DNA of 64,000 nucleotides, taken from positions 23,818 to 87,817 of the forward strand of contig NZ_JAUDCO010000009.1 of the NCBI RefSeq assembly GCF_030373545.1. The letters run 5' to 3'. This DNA is from Collinsella tanakaei (GTDB lineage: Bacteria > Actinomycetota > Coriobacteriia > Coriobacteriales > Coriobacteriaceae). The notes beneath the pieces were generated by a model. That model saw only the letters and a list, made by a program, of their open reading frames with translations, searched no databases and was not told the DNA's origin. Position numbers and translations under genes: made by a program. Below, one piece after another: positions 34,006 to 43,400 of the stretch; the first letter of the stretch is position 1, and each line of letters starts with the position of its first letter.

Positions 34006-34970
34006 CGGCGCCCGCGCCGGCGCAAGAACGAGAAGTGCGTCTCGGACAGCACGATCGAGCAAAAAATCAGCGCAAAGCCCGCGAGCAGGCGGACGGTGAG
34101 CATCTCGCCGGCCAGCACGACCGAGAAGAACACGCCCGAGGGTGACTCCATCGACAGCAGCAGCGAGCCGGTGGAGGAGGGCACGTGCGCCAGGCCGATG
34201 TTTTGGATGAGCAGACCCACGCAGGTGCAGATGATCGAGAGGAATGCGATCACGCCCACGAGCTGCGGCGTCCAGGCGCTCGCCGGCACAGCGGGCTCGC
34301 AGGCCAACGTGCTGACAAAGCTCAGCGCGCCCACCGCGGCGAACATCCAAAAGGTGAGCACGTTGATGTCCATATCCTGACCGTACTTCGCCGCCATCGC
34401 GATCTGGAAGGCGAAGAAGATCGCGCCGCCGAGCGTGAGCGCGTCGCCGAGCCCGACGGTCAGGCTGTCGAGCGCCACCAGGCCGATGCCCGCCAAGCAC
34501 AGCAGCGCCGCCCCCATGTTGTAGCGCGTCAGCTTCTCGCGACTGATCAGGTAGCTGATGAAGGGCACGAGAATGCAATAGGTCCCGGTCAGAAACGCGC
34601 TCTTGCCCGCCGTGGTATCCGTGAGGCCGATGGTCTGCAGGCTGTAGGCCGCCCATTCGAGCACGCCCATGCCGAGCCCCACGGCCAGATAGCGCGCGTT
34701 GAAGTGCGCCAGCACGCGCCGGTGGAACAGGACGAACATGATGATCGCCGAGGAGCCGAAGCGCCACGCGAGCAGATAGAAGCTCGGCAGCACGTCGAGG
34801 GCGTCCTTCACCACGTAAAACGAGAAGCCCCAGATGCAGGCCATGGATACGAGCAGCAGCTTCCAGAAAAGCGGCGAGCGCGCTCCCGCGCCGCGCAGGC
34901 GTCCCGCGCCACGATCCTCCGGCGCGACCGGCGCGTCGCTGCCCCATATGTGCTTCTTGATGGTTTCCAT
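34002..34970 (-). CDS. EamA/DMT-family membrane exporter
   Basis: A 322-residue protein with ten predicted helices in two EamA repeats (first about 30-170, second about 185-315; CIWGFSFYVVKDALDVLPSF, LAWRFGSS, NIGLAHVPSSTGSLLLSMESP). A cytoplasmic lead of 30 polar residues precedes helix 1. Members export amino acids and other metabolites; the adjacent convergent threonine aldolase family gene makes amino-acid export a mild guess. The ATG at 34970 has only a weak GGA upstream, so the start is uncertain. Confidence 0.88.
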   Translation of the reverse strand: METIKKHIWGSDAPVAPEDRGAGRLRGAGARSPLFWKLLLVSMACIWGFSFYVVKDALDVLPSFYLLAWRFGSSAIIMFVLFHRRVLAHFNARYLAVGLGMGVLEWAAYSLQTIGLTDTTAGKSAFLTGTYCILVPFISYLISREKLTRYNMGAALLCLAGIGLVALDSLTVGLGDALTLGGAIFFAFQIAMAAKYGQDMDINVLTFWMFAAVGALSFVSTLACEPAVPASAWTPQLVGVIAFLSIICTCVGLLIQNIGLAHVPSSTGSLLLSMESPSGVFFSVVLAGEMLTVRLLAGFALIFCSIVLSETHFSFLRRRGRR

Positions 34971-35097
34971 GCGGTCCAATGTATCAGGATGCGCATGTCC
35001 GCTCAACGCGGGCCGGTGGCGCCGCCGAGAATTAACATGCCCCGCGACGTGCGGCATCCCAAGCGGCATCCCAAGCGCCACAGCGGCCCGCCCTGCA

Positions 35098-35129
35098 CAA
35101 AACGGGCCGCTGCGCATCGGCAGCGGCCC
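35098..35129 (-). terminator. terminator of pyk
   Basis: GGGCCGCTG/CAGCGGCCC hairpin (35104-35112, 35121-35129) followed on the minus strand by GTTTTG. Confidence 0.85.
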
Positions 35130-35158
35130 TGATCATCGCTGTTGTGCGGGTATCTCCG

Positions 35159-36616
35159 TTAACGCACCTGCGCCACGTGCACCACGTTGGTGGAGGTCAC
35201 GCCGTCGGTGAAGGTGATGGAGGTGTCGGGGTCGCCCACCGTGAGGACGGCGACGTCGCCCACGCGCACCACGCCGCGCTTCTTGGCGCACTCGAGCGCC
35301 GTGCGGACGATGTAGCGCTTGTCGCCGATCTCGCCCTCGGTGACCGGGTCGACGCCCCAGTAGATCGTCATCTTGCGCGTGGCCGCGTCGTGCGGGGTCA
35401 CGGCCAGAATCGGCAGCATGGGACGGAAGTTGGACACCAGGCGCGCGGAGCGTCCGGACTCGGTCGGAATGATGATCGCGCGGGCCTTCACGTTGAAGGC
35501 GGTGCTCACCGCCGCCAGGCCGATCGCGCTGTTGATGGCGCGAATGCCCGTCTCGTCGGTATGGATGTCCAGACGGTTGTGCTCGGGCATGGTGGCCTCG
35601 GCGATCAGCGCGATGTTGGCCATCATCTTGACCGCCTCGAGCGGGTACTTGCCCGCCGCGGTCTCGCCGGACAGCATCGTGGCGTCCGTGCCGTCGTTGA
35701 TGGCGTTGGCGACGTCGGTGACCTCGGCGCGCGTCGGGCGCGGATTGCGGATCATGGAGTCGAGCATCTGCGTGGCAGTGATGACCGGCTTATACGCCTT
35801 GTTGCACTTCTGGATGATCTCCTTCTGGATGGTCGGGCAGACCTCGGGCGCGACCTCGACGCCCAGGTCGCCACGGGCGACCATGATGCCGTCGGACTCC
35901 TTCAGGATCTCGTCGAAGTGATAGACGGCCAAGGCGCACTCGATCTTGGGGAAGATGTCGATGTTCCCGCCGCCGTTCTCCTCGCACAGCTTGCGGATCT
36001 CGCGCACGCCGGCGGCGTCGCGGATGAAGGAGGCGGCGATGAAGTCGATGCCTTCCTCGATGCCGAACAGGATGTCCTTGCGATCCTGATCGGTGATCGT
36101 GGGCAGCGACAGCCTGGCGTTGGGGACGTTGACGCCCTTCTTCTCGCCCAGCTCGCCGCCGTTGTCCACATGGCAGACGATATCCTGGCCGGAGATGCTC
36201 TTGACGGTGAGGCCGATCAGGCCGTCGTCGATCAGGATGGTGCCACCGGGATGCACCTCGCGCGGCAGCTCGAGGTGATCGAGGTAGAAGTGCTCAGCGG
36301 TACCCTGAAGGTCCTCGGAGGTCTCGGCAGCGGTGACGGTCACCGTGGAGCCGGCCACGAGCGCGACCTTCGCGTGATCCTTGAGGAAGCCCGTGCGGAT
36401 CTCGGGGCCCTTGGTGTCGAGCAGGATGCCCACGGGGATGCCCAGCTCGCGGGAAATGCGCTTGACGCGCTCCATGCGAACATGCTGCTCTTCGTGGCTT
36501 CCGTGCGAGAAGTTGAAGCGGGCGACGTTCATGCCCGCCTTGATCATCTCGCGCAGGATGTCATCGTCATCGCAGGCCGGTCCCATCGTGCATACGATCT
36601 TGGTGCGCTTGTTCAT
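35159..36616 (-). CDS. pyk: pyruvate kinase
   Basis: A 485-residue glycolytic enzyme converting PEP and ADP to pyruvate and ATP. Landmarks are KIVCTMGPACDD, MNVARFNFSHGSHE, DTKGPEIRTG, the catalytic IFPKIECALAV, MVARGDLGVEV, KPVITATQMLDSMIRNPRPTRAE and TMLSGETAAGKYP; the C-terminal domain completes the protein. ATG at 36616 follows GGAGGTTCTTT. Single gene with its own terminator. Confidence 0.97.
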   Translation of the reverse strand: MNKRTKIVCTMGPACDDDDILREMIKAGMNVARFNFSHGSHEEQHVRMERVKRISRELGIPVGILLDTKGPEIRTGFLKDHAKVALVAGSTVTVTAAETSEDLQGTAEHFYLDHLELPREVHPGGTILIDDGLIGLTVKSISGQDIVCHVDNGGELGEKKGVNVPNARLSLPTITDQDRKDILFGIEEGIDFIAASFIRDAAGVREIRKLCEENGGGNIDIFPKIECALAVYHFDEILKESDGIMVARGDLGVEVAPEVCPTIQKEIIQKCNKAYKPVITATQMLDSMIRNPRPTRAEVTDVANAINDGTDATMLSGETAAGKYPLEAVKMMANIALIAEATMPEHNRLDIHTDETGIRAINSAIGLAAVSTAFNVKARAIIIPTESGRSARLVSNFRPMLPILAVTPHDAATRKMTIYWGVDPVTEGEIGDKRYIVRTALECAKKRGVVRVGDVAVLTVGDPDTSITFTDGVTSTNVVHVAQVR

Positions 36617-36930
36617 AAAGAACCTCCGTCTTCCGTTGTCCGATTCAGTTTGCAGGGATTAAACGTTGTCGGTCACAACAGACTCAGCTTAATGCAAATA
36701 TGTCCGTGAAAATCGCAATATCGGTGAGGGACCGTAATGTTTGGTGAGCGTACCACCAGCTCAACCGCGTTTCACATTCCCAAATGTTATATCCCCCGAT
36801 GCGACGAAGGCACGGCAGGGACAAGGCGGCACGGGGGCGCCGGCAGGGGGTCATCTGACGAAGCGACGCCTCGTCCGAAAAGGAAGACGCACCGCCCGTC
36901 GGCTTGCTCCCGTCGGGTCAGCGCCCTATG
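36617..36930. other. pyk upstream region
   Basis: About 310 bases, no gene seen. The AT-rich part next to pyk (36640-36790) should carry its promoter. It contains TGGTGAGCGTACCA near 36750, a 4-bp inverted pair with a six-base spacer, of unknown meaning. Confidence 0.35.
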
Positions 36931-36961
36931 AAAAAAGCCTCGAAGCACGAGGCTTCGAGGC
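36931..36961 (-). terminator. terminator of the class II aldolase gene
   Basis: GCCTCGAAG/CTTCGAGGC stem (36937-36945, 36953-36961) followed by TTTTTT on the minus strand. Confidence 0.93.
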
Positions 36962-36987
36962 TTGATGAAACGTATGGGGTCGATGCC

Positions 36988-37836
36988 TTACGCGCGGCCC
37001 ACGGAACCGAGGTTCTCCATGCGGATCTTGACGATCTTGGTGATCTCGGCCATACCGGCCTGGCCCGGCTTCTTGGGGTCGAAGCAGGTGGGGTTCTCGG
37101 CCATGTAGGCCATGAAGCCCTTCGTGAAGGCCTGACGCAGCTCGGTGGCGTAGTTGACCTTGCAGATGCCGTTCTTCACGGCCTCGGCGACCTGCTCATC
37201 GGGCACACCGGAGGTGCCGTGCAGGACGAGGGGCACGTCCACGGCGGCGCGGATGGCCTTGACGACGTCCTGCTCGATGTGGGGCTCGGCGGTGTAGACG
37301 CCGTGCGAGGTGCCCACGCCGATGGCGAGCGAGGTGCAGCCGGTGCGCTCGACGAACTCGCGGGCCTCGTCCGGATCGGTGTAGGGGCTCTCGCCCTCGA
37401 CCTCGACGTCGTCCTCCTTGCCGCCGACCTTGCCGAGCTCGGCCTCGACGGGCACGCCCATGGCGGCGCCGGCGTCGGCGACGAGCTTGGTGAGGGCGAT
37501 GTTGTCCTCGAAGGTCTCATGGCTGCCGTCGATCATGACGGAGGTGTAGCCGGTGCGCAGGGCCTTCATGCAGCGGTCGTAGCCGTCGCCGTGATCGAGG
37601 TGCAGGGCCACGGGAACGCTCGTGCGCTCAGCGGCGGCCTTGACCATGCCGTAGAAGTAATCGAGGCCGGTCATCTTGATGGTGCCGGAGGTCGTCTGCA
37701 TGATGACGGGGGACTTGGTCTCCTCCGCGGCGGCGAGCACCGCCATGACGAACTCGAGGTTCTCGACGTTGAAGGCACCGACGGCGTAGTGGTTCTTCTG
37801 AGCGTCGAGCAGCATGTCCTTGGTGGTAACGAGCAT
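36988..37836 (-). CDS. class II fructose/tagatose-bisphosphate aldolase (GatY/KbaY/Fba type)
   Basis: A 282-residue zinc aldolase splitting a ketose-1,6-bisphosphate into DHAP and glyceraldehyde-3-phosphate. Metal and catalytic motifs: AVGAFNVENLEFV, VALHLDHGDGYDRC, SVMIDGSHETFEDN, VEAELGKVGGKED, GTSHGVY and LHGTSGVPDEQV. Length is that of the short GatY/KbaY-like group. The divergent DeoR regulator and the aga genes downstream of it make the tagatose-1,6-bisphosphate reaction plausible, but it may equally serve as the general Fba. ATG at 37836 has AGGAGG rather far upstream (about 13 nt). Confidence 0.92.
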   Translation of the reverse strand: MLVTTKDMLLDAQKNHYAVGAFNVENLEFVMAVLAAAEETKSPVIMQTTSGTIKMTGLDYFYGMVKAAAERTSVPVALHLDHGDGYDRCMKALRTGYTSVMIDGSHETFEDNIALTKLVADAGAAMGVPVEAELGKVGGKEDDVEVEGESPYTDPDEAREFVERTGCTSLAIGVGTSHGVYTAEPHIEQDVVKAIRAAVDVPLVLHGTSGVPDEQVAEAVKNGICKVNYATELRQAFTKGFMAYMAENPTCFDPKKPGQAGMAEITKIVKIRMENLGSVGRA

Positions 37837-38127
37837 CGGTGTTTCGCTCCCTCCTGCCGCCGCGCACCGCGCGGATCGGCCCGCATCGGCGTCGCATCCT
37901 TGCGTGCGACGCACCTGTTGCCCCTATTGTACGAAATCGACAAATCTGCTGTTCACGGCTTAGGCGAGCGGCAGCGCGCAACCGGAAAGCAAAGAAAACC
38001 TTCCTGCGCGCACCTCGAGGTGCCTCCATGCGCGCCCCCGCCCGACAGGCGGCGCTCACCGGCGCGCCACGCGGGCGCTCTGCGTGCGCGCCACATGATT
38101 TGCGTTAAAACAAAGGATTCGCAAGCG

Positions 38128-38159
38128 TTTTGCTTTCCAAAAAGAAAAATAAAGCAAAA
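38128..38159. promoter_or_regulatory. inverted repeat between the aldolase and DeoR genes
   Basis: TTTTGCTTT (38128-38136) and AAAGCAAAA (38151-38159) are exact inverted copies 14 bases apart in an A-rich stretch. This is the only such element in the divergent intergenic region and fits an operator for the DeoR-type protein. Confidence 0.5.
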
Positions 38160-38220
38160 TGGATTCTGCACATTTGGCACACATTCGCATTCGTGTCGTC
38201 ACGCCAAAGGAGGACCCGCC

Positions 38221-39024
38221 ATGGCCGATCACGCGCACTCGTTTGCCGAGGAGCGGCGCGCCGCCATCATGGGAATGCTCGATCGCAGCGCATCCGTGCA
38301 GGTGGCGGAGCTTGCCCGCACCTTCGGCGTGTCGGCGGTGACCATTCGCACCGACCTCGATGCCCTGGAGGCCGACGGCAAACTGCGCCGCACCCACGGC
38401 GGGGCCGTCTCGCTCCACAAGACGCTGACCGTCTCCATCCAGGACCGCCGCGTCAACGTCAACGCCGCCGCCAAGCAGGCCATCGCCCGCCGCGCCATAG
38501 AGCTTGTCGACAACGGCGACTCTCTGCTCGTCGACTCGGGCACCACCGCCCTCGAGTTCGTGCGCATGCTCGGCCAGCGCACGGGCATCACCGTCATCAC
38601 CGCCGACCTGTCCATCGCCAACTACATCGACGAGAGCCTCCCGGGCGTCGACGCCATCCTGCTCGGCGGCTCGCTGCGCAAGGGCCATCGGTACCTGCAA
38701 GGGCCGCTCGCCATGCGCTCGCTCGACATCATCCACGCCGACAAGGCCTTTTTGTGCCCCACCGCCATCGTCGCGAACAGCGGCCTTATGACCAACTACG
38801 AGCAGATGGCCGAGGTCAAGCGCGGCATGATGCACGCGGCGCGCGAGCGCATCGTCCTTGCCGATGCGAGCAAGATCAACGGCCGCGGGCTGTTTCGCTT
38901 CGCCGGCCTTAGCGAGGTCGACATCGCCGTGATGGACGCGGACCCCGCTGGCGTCGTCGCGGCCGAGCTCGAGCGCCTGCCGGAAGGAGCGCCGCGGCCG
39001 CGCCTCGTCCTCGCTCAGCCCTGA
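38221..39024 (+). CDS. DeoR-family sugar-phosphate-responsive regulator
   Basis: A 267-residue repressor. The N-terminal winged HTH (RRAAIMGMLDRSASVQVAELARTFGVSAVTIRTDL, then LRRTHGGAV) is typical, and the C-terminal DeoR sensor (LLVDSGTTALEFVRML, ITADLSIANYI, LLGGSLRKGH, LADASKINGRGLFRF) binds phosphorylated sugars. ATG at 38221 follows AAAGGAGGACCCGCC. Divergent from the class II aldolase and upstream of the kinase and PTS genes of the Aga region. E. coli AgaR is also DeoR-type, so control of amino-sugar genes is likely but inferred. Confidence 0.9.
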   Translation: MADHAHSFAEERRAAIMGMLDRSASVQVAELARTFGVSAVTIRTDLDALEADGKLRRTHGGAVSLHKTLTVSIQDRRVNVNAAAKQAIARRAIELVDNGDSLLVDSGTTALEFVRMLGQRTGITVITADLSIANYIDESLPGVDAILLGGSLRKGHRYLQGPLAMRSLDIIHADKAFLCPTAIVANSGLMTNYEQMAEVKRGMMHAARERIVLADASKINGRGLFRFAGLSEVDIAVMDADPAGVVAAELERLPEGAPRPRLVLAQP

Positions 39025-39202
39025 CCGCGACATACGCCAGCCGCGCCCGCTCCTTTGAGCCGCTTTTGGCGCAGAGCGACACGCGTCGTGGGGGCGCCAT
39101 ATAAAACTCCGCTTGATGGGCAGGCACCAGCTGCGAAGTGGGCATAATCTGTTTACTTGGAACCGCGCGGGGCGACCCGCGCCAGCACGGAAGGACCTGC
39201 AC

Positions 39203-40297
39203 GTGGGCAGATCGAGTTCAGGAGGAGGCGGCCGCTTCGGCGGAGGGTTCCGCGGAGGCGCAGGGCGCTCCTCGGGCGGCTTTTCCGGCGGACGTCGGGG
39301 CTTCGGCGGAGGCCGTAGCTCCTTCGGTGGAGGATTCGGCGGCTTCGGCGGACCCGCGGGCCCCGCTGGCCCCCCGCCGCGCACAGGATCGAACGGAGGG
39401 TTTTTCACCGGCATGATGCTCGGCAGCCTGATGAACCGCAACCGCACCGTCGTCGTCAACAACGGCGGAGGGCGACCCTCGGGGCCTGTGCCGGGCGCAC
39501 AGGCATCCGGATGCGCGGGCGGATGCCTGGGCATCGTGGCCGCCATCGTCATCTTCGCCCTGATCAGCGCCCTTATGACCACGTTTATGCCCTCGTGCTC
39601 GAGCGACTACACCCAGCAGGGCGCATCGAGCGTCGTGCGCGAGGCGCTGCCCGACGGCTCGGTTCACGAGACCGCCTACTACACCGATGAGGACGGGGAC
39701 TGGATTCACGACCCCGCCGCCTTGGAACAGGGCATGCGCTCGTTCTATACCAAGACGGGCGTGCAGCCCTACGTCTACATCCTGCCTAACGGCACGACGA
39801 CCTCGACATCGCAGCTCACCAGCCTCGCCGAGCGCGCCTATGATGAGCTGTTCGACGACGAGGGGCACTTCCTGCTCGTGTTCTGCGACGACGGGAACGG
39901 CTCGTACACCTGCGGGTACGCGGCCGGCTCACTTGCCTCCCAGGTCATGGACAGCGAGGCGGTCGGTATCCTCGCCGAGCAGATTGAGCGCGCCTACAGC
40001 GACTACTCGCTGTCCGAGGAGGAGATTTTCTCGCAGGCGTTCAGCCAGACCGCCGACCTCATCATGGGGGCGGCAGAGAGGCAGGAGACCTCCGGCACCA
40101 TGGCGAAGGTCGGCCTTGCGGCCATCGGCGTCATCGCGGTCGCGGGCATCGCCTACGCGGTCGTCAAGCGCCGCAAGCAGGCCGACGAGGAGCGCCGCAA
40201 GCAGGCCGAGCAGATCCTCAACACGCCGCTGGAGAAATTCGGCGACGACAGCATCGAGGATCTGGCCGACAAGTACGAGGATGACACCGACAAGTAG
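39203..40297 (+). CDS. Gly-rich TPM-domain membrane protein
   Basis: A 364-residue protein. A Gly/Arg/Ser-rich, low-complexity N-terminus (residues 1-95) precedes a membrane helix (GCLGIVAAIVIFALISALMT, about 112-135). A TPM_phosphatase-like domain follows (about 160-300: FYTKTGVQPYVYILPNG, HFLLVFCDDGNGSY, ILAEQIERAY). A second helix (about 302-325) and a charged tail end it. GTG at 39203 follows GGAAGGA; the frame is open upstream without signal. It lies 74 nt ahead of pspA and probably forms an envelope-stress pair with it. Function is not established. Confidence 0.8.
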   Translation: MGRSSSGGGGRFGGGFRGGAGRSSGGFSGGRRGFGGGRSSFGGGFGGFGGPAGPAGPPPRTGSNGGFFTGMMLGSLMNRNRTVVVNNGGGRPSGPVPGAQASGCAGGCLGIVAAIVIFALISALMTTFMPSCSSDYTQQGASSVVREALPDGSVHETAYYTDEDGDWIHDPAALEQGMRSFYTKTGVQPYVYILPNGTTTSTSQLTSLAERAYDELFDDEGHFLLVFCDDGNGSYTCGYAAGSLASQVMDSEAVGILAEQIERAYSDYSLSEEEIFSQAFSQTADLIMGAAERQETSGTMAKVGLAAIGVIAVAGIAYAVVKRRKQADEERRKQAEQILNTPLEKFGDDSIEDLADKYEDDTDK

Positions 40298-40371
40298 CCG
40301 GCGCGCCGATAGGGCGCGGGCGACCGTGCCGACCTATGCACATCGGGACACCCACGAGAAAGGACACGACC

Positions 40372-41052
40372 ATGGGAATCCTGGACCGCTTCACCACCAT
40401 CGTGAAGGCAAACATCAACGAGCTGCTCGACCGCGCCGAGGACCCGGCGAAGATGATCGACCAGTACCTCGTCGACCTCACCGACTCGCTCGCCGAGGTC
40501 AAGCGCGAGACCGCCGGCGTCATGGCCGAGGAGAAGCGCACCAAGCGCCTGGTTGACGACAACGCCGCCGAGGTCGACCGCATGGAGCAGCTCGCCAAAA
40601 AGGCCCTCTCCGCGGGCAACGAGGGCGATGCCCGTGCCTTCCTGGGCAAGAAACAGCAGCTCGCAGCCGCTGGCGCCGAGCTCGTCAAGGCCTATGAGGC
40701 GGCGCATGCCAACGCCGACAAGATGCGTCAGATGCACGATAAGCTCGTGGGCGACATCGAGAACCTGAAGAGCCGCCGCGAGACCATCAAGGCCAAGGTC
40801 GCCGTTGCCAAGACGCAGGAACAGGTCGCCGGCTTCACGTCGGGCTCCGACCGCGCCGAGAGCGCCATCGCCGCGTTCGATCGCATGGAGGCCAAGGCCG
40901 ACCGCATGCTCGACACCGCCGACGCCATGGCCGAGCTCAACGAGGAGCCCGTCGACGAGGTCGCCGCGCTCGAGGAGAAGTACGCCTCGGTCACCGACGA
41001 CGCCGCCGTCGAGGACGAGCTCGCCCGCCTGAAGGCCGAGATGGGCCTGTAG
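40372..41052 (+). CDS. pspA: PspA/IM30-family protein
   Basis: A 226-residue, almost entirely helical coiled-coil protein (MGILDRFTTIVKANINELLDRAEDPAKMIDQYL at the start is diagnostic; EEKRTKRLVDDN, KKQQLAAAGAEL and DNLKSRRETIKAKVA-like segments follow). PspA proteins are ESCRT-III relatives that coat and protect stressed membranes. ATG at 40372 follows AAAGGACACGACC. Same strand and close to the TPM-domain gene. Confidence 0.93.
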   Translation: MGILDRFTTIVKANINELLDRAEDPAKMIDQYLVDLTDSLAEVKRETAGVMAEEKRTKRLVDDNAAEVDRMEQLAKKALSAGNEGDARAFLGKKQQLAAAGAELVKAYEAAHANADKMRQMHDKLVGDIENLKSRRETIKAKVAVAKTQEQVAGFTSGSDRAESAIAAFDRMEAKADRMLDTADAMAELNEEPVDEVAALEEKYASVTDDAAVEDELARLKAEMGL

Positions 41053-41088
41053 CGAAAAACGCCTCATATCACGGCATGACATCGCCCC

Positions 41089-41126
41089 CGATCGGATATC
41101 CGACCGGTGGCGATCGTGTTAGACGG
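41089..41126. terminator. hairpin between convergent pspA and the sugar kinase
   Basis: ATCGCC-CCGATCGG and CCGACCGG-GGCGAT around ATAT. No U tract on either side, so termination strength is uncertain. Confidence 0.5.
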
Positions 41127-41146
41127 CTATCGTCGGCCGAGGTCCG

Positions 41147-42082
41147 CTACAGCTCGGAGATCTCCACGCCACCGTGGATCTCGTCCCACTTCTCCAGCAC
41201 CAGATGGCCTGTCTGGGGATCCATGGCGTTCAGGGTGCCGCAGGTGTTGCCGCAGCGCAGGACCTCTTCGTCATCGGCGCCGGCGGCGATGGCGTGAGCG
41301 AAGCCGGCGATGGTGGAGTCGCCCGAGCCGGTCGCGTTCACGCACTCGATGCGGGGAGCCTTCGCGCGCAGCACGCGGCCGGCGTGGAAGGCGACCGAGC
41401 CCGCCGCACCCATGCTCACCACGACCCAGGGGATGCCGGCAAAGCGCGCATCGCCCGCGAGGGTCGCCTGCAGGTCGAGCAGGTCATCAGGACCAAACGA
41501 GGTGCCGAGCAGATCGTTGATTTCGGTGAGGTTGGGCTTGACGAGGGTCGGCTTGACCTCGGCCTCGAGCGCGGCATCCAGCGCGGCGCCCGACGTGTCC
41601 AGCAGCACGGGAACGCCCGCGCCCGCGGCGATGGCCACCAGACGCGCATACGTGTCGGCGGGAACGCCCTTGGGCAGCGAGCCGGACAGGGTGACGCAGG
41701 ACGCGCCGCTCACCAGGTCGCTGAAGTTGGCGACGAACGCCTCGAGCTCCTCGGCGCTCACCACCGGGCCGCTCTCGAGCAGCTCGGTCTGATTGCCGTC
41801 GTGCAGAAGCGCGATGCAGGTCCTCGACTCGCCGGCGATGGGCGTGAACCGATGGGTGATGCCGTCGGCGTCCATCAGGTCGCCCAGATAGGCACCGGAA
41901 TGGCCACCCAGCAGACCGGTCGCCACCACGTCGTCACCCAGCTGCACAAGCACGCGGCTGACGTTTAGGCCCTTGCCGCCCGCGGTCTTGGCGGGAACGA
42001 CGCGGTTGACGTCATCGACGACCAGATGATCGAGGGTGTAGCGGGTATCGATCGAAGGGTTCATCGTCACGGTGAGGATCAT
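41147..42082 (-). CDS. PfkB-family kinase, tagatose-6-phosphate kinase / 1-phosphofructokinase type
   Basis: A 311-residue ribokinase-fold kinase. MILTVTMNPSIDTRYTL, AGGKGLNVSRVLVQLG, LSGSLPKGVP, VKPNLTEINDLLG and the catalytic VNATGSGDSTIAGF (GxGD) are present. The MNPSID start is typical of FruK/LacC, which phosphorylate C1 or C6 ketose phosphates. The Aga neighbourhood makes tagatose-6-phosphate kinase the best guess; 1-phosphofructokinase is the alternative. ATG at 42082 follows AAAGGGACGGAC. Confidence 0.88.
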   Translation of the reverse strand: MILTVTMNPSIDTRYTLDHLVVDDVNRVVPAKTAGGKGLNVSRVLVQLGDDVVATGLLGGHSGAYLGDLMDADGITHRFTPIAGESRTCIALLHDGNQTELLESGPVVSAEELEAFVANFSDLVSGASCVTLSGSLPKGVPADTYARLVAIAAGAGVPVLLDTSGAALDAALEAEVKPTLVKPNLTEINDLLGTSFGPDDLLDLQATLAGDARFAGIPWVVVSMGAAGSVAFHAGRVLRAKAPRIECVNATGSGDSTIAGFAHAIAAGADDEEVLRCGNTCGTLNAMDPQTGHLVLEKWDEIHGGVEISEL

Positions 42083-42103
42083 GTCCGTCCCTTTCTTTCG
42101 GGA

Positions 42104-42129
42104 AGCTACAAGCTGAGGACATTGTAGCT
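42104..42129 (-). promoter_or_regulatory. inverted repeat upstream of the PfkB kinase gene
   Basis: AGCTACAA (42104-42111) and TTGTAGCT (42122-42129) are exact inverted copies with a 10-base spacer, 22-47 nt before the start codon. It could be an operator or a 5' hairpin. Confidence 0.45.
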
Positions 42130-42261
42130 CGTACGCATGAAACTCCCTCGTGTGCCGCGGCGTGCGGTCGGGTGAGGTCCGCAAGCAAACGCAAGCCGCG
42201 TAATCGTCAACGGCCGGACGCGGAGCGCCACATCGCCGCCGGGAAGACCCCCGCGCGGCCG

Positions 42262-42267
42262 TATAAT
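42262..42267 (+). promoter_or_regulatory. -10 box of the aldose epimerase gene
   Basis: A perfect TATAAT lies 36 nt before the ATG. No good -35 hexamer is seen at 17 bp, so an activator or a weak -35 is possible. Confidence 0.5.
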
Positions 42268-42303
42268 ATCTGCGTTGCTGTTATTCCGTCGTAAGGATCG
42301 CCC

Positions 42304-43359
42304 ATGATCACCACCTCGCCTTTCGGCACCGCCCCCGACGGCTCACCCGTCACCTGCTACGCCATCTCGGCACACGGCATCACCGTGCGCGTCATGGATT
42401 TCGGCGCCACCATCCTCGGCGTCGATGCCCCCGATGCCTCCGGCGCCATCGCCGACGTCGTGCTGGGCTACGACTCGCTCGACGGCTATGCGGACGCCAA
42501 CCCCTCCTGCTACGGCGCGACCATCGCACCGTCCGCCAACCGCATCCGCAACGGCCACCTCGTCATCGACGGCACCGAGTGGCAGCTCGTCAAGAACGAG
42601 GGCGAGAACAACCTGCACACCGACTTCGACCACGGCCTGCACAAGCGCGTGTGGGCAGCCGAGATCGACGAGGACGCCAACGCCGTCCGCATGACCACCA
42701 CCCTCGCCCACGGCGAGCTCAACCTTCCCGGCGAGCGCACCTTCACCGCCGAGTTCTCGGTGAGCCCCACCGGCACCTTCCGCCTGTACTACCGCTGCGA
42801 GTCCGACCGTCGCACCTTCGCGAACATGACGAACCACGTGTACTTCAACCTCGCGGGCCACGACGCCGGCACGATCCGCGACCACGTGGTGTCCATCGAT
42901 GCCTCCCGCTTCGCCGTCATCGATGCCGGATCGGTCTCGACCGGCGAGCTGCGCGACGTCGCCGGCACGCCGCTCGACTTCCGCACGCCCAAGGCGCTGG
43001 GCGCCGAGATTGACTCCGACTACGAGCAGATCCAGCTCGCCCATGGCTACGACCACTGCATGTGCATCGATGGCTTCTGGCCCTGCGGACGGATGCGCCA
43101 CGCGCTGCGCGCCGAGGACCCGGCGAGCGGGCGCACCCTCGACATCTTCATCACCGCGCCCGGCGCGCATCTCTACTCGGGCAACTTCCTCGACAACGAA
43201 CACGTCAAGGATGACGCCACCTACACCACGAACAGCGGCTTCGCCTTCGAGCCCGAGTACTATCCCGACTGCCCCAACATCCCGGCCTTCCCGCAGTGCT
43301 ACTGCGGCCCGGGCTTCCCCTACGAGAGCACGATCGAGTACCGCTTCGGCACCATCTAG
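42304..43359 (+). CDS. galM: aldose 1-epimerase
   Basis: A 351-residue mutarotase interconverting alpha and beta anomers of galactose or related sugars. Typical segments are TVRVMDFGATILGVDAPD, YGATIAPSANRIRNG, NEGENNLHTDF, the catalytic-histidine block MTNHVYFNLAGHD, GYDHCMCID, and APGAHLYSGNF. ATG at 42304 follows AAGGATCGCCC. It is on the plus strand, convergent with the deacetylase gene, within the amino-sugar region; GalNAc or galactose is a plausible substrate. Confidence 0.94.
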   Translation: MITTSPFGTAPDGSPVTCYAISAHGITVRVMDFGATILGVDAPDASGAIADVVLGYDSLDGYADANPSCYGATIAPSANRIRNGHLVIDGTEWQLVKNEGENNLHTDFDHGLHKRVWAAEIDEDANAVRMTTTLAHGELNLPGERTFTAEFSVSPTGTFRLYYRCESDRRTFANMTNHVYFNLAGHDAGTIRDHVVSIDASRFAVIDAGSVSTGELRDVAGTPLDFRTPKALGAEIDSDYEQIQLAHGYDHCMCIDGFWPCGRMRHALRAEDPASGRTLDIFITAPGAHLYSGNFLDNEHVKDDATYTTNSGFAFEPEYYPDCPNIPAFPQCYCGPGFPYESTIEYRFGTI

Positions 43360-43400
43360 GCCGCACGCGCGAACCGTAAGCGCCGTACGCGTCCAACACG

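Noticed and set aside
36904..38220. Upstream extension of the DeoR frame across the aldolase gene
   Set aside because: The stretch is antisense to the class II aldolase and lacks a start signal; the real start has AAAGGAGG at 38221.
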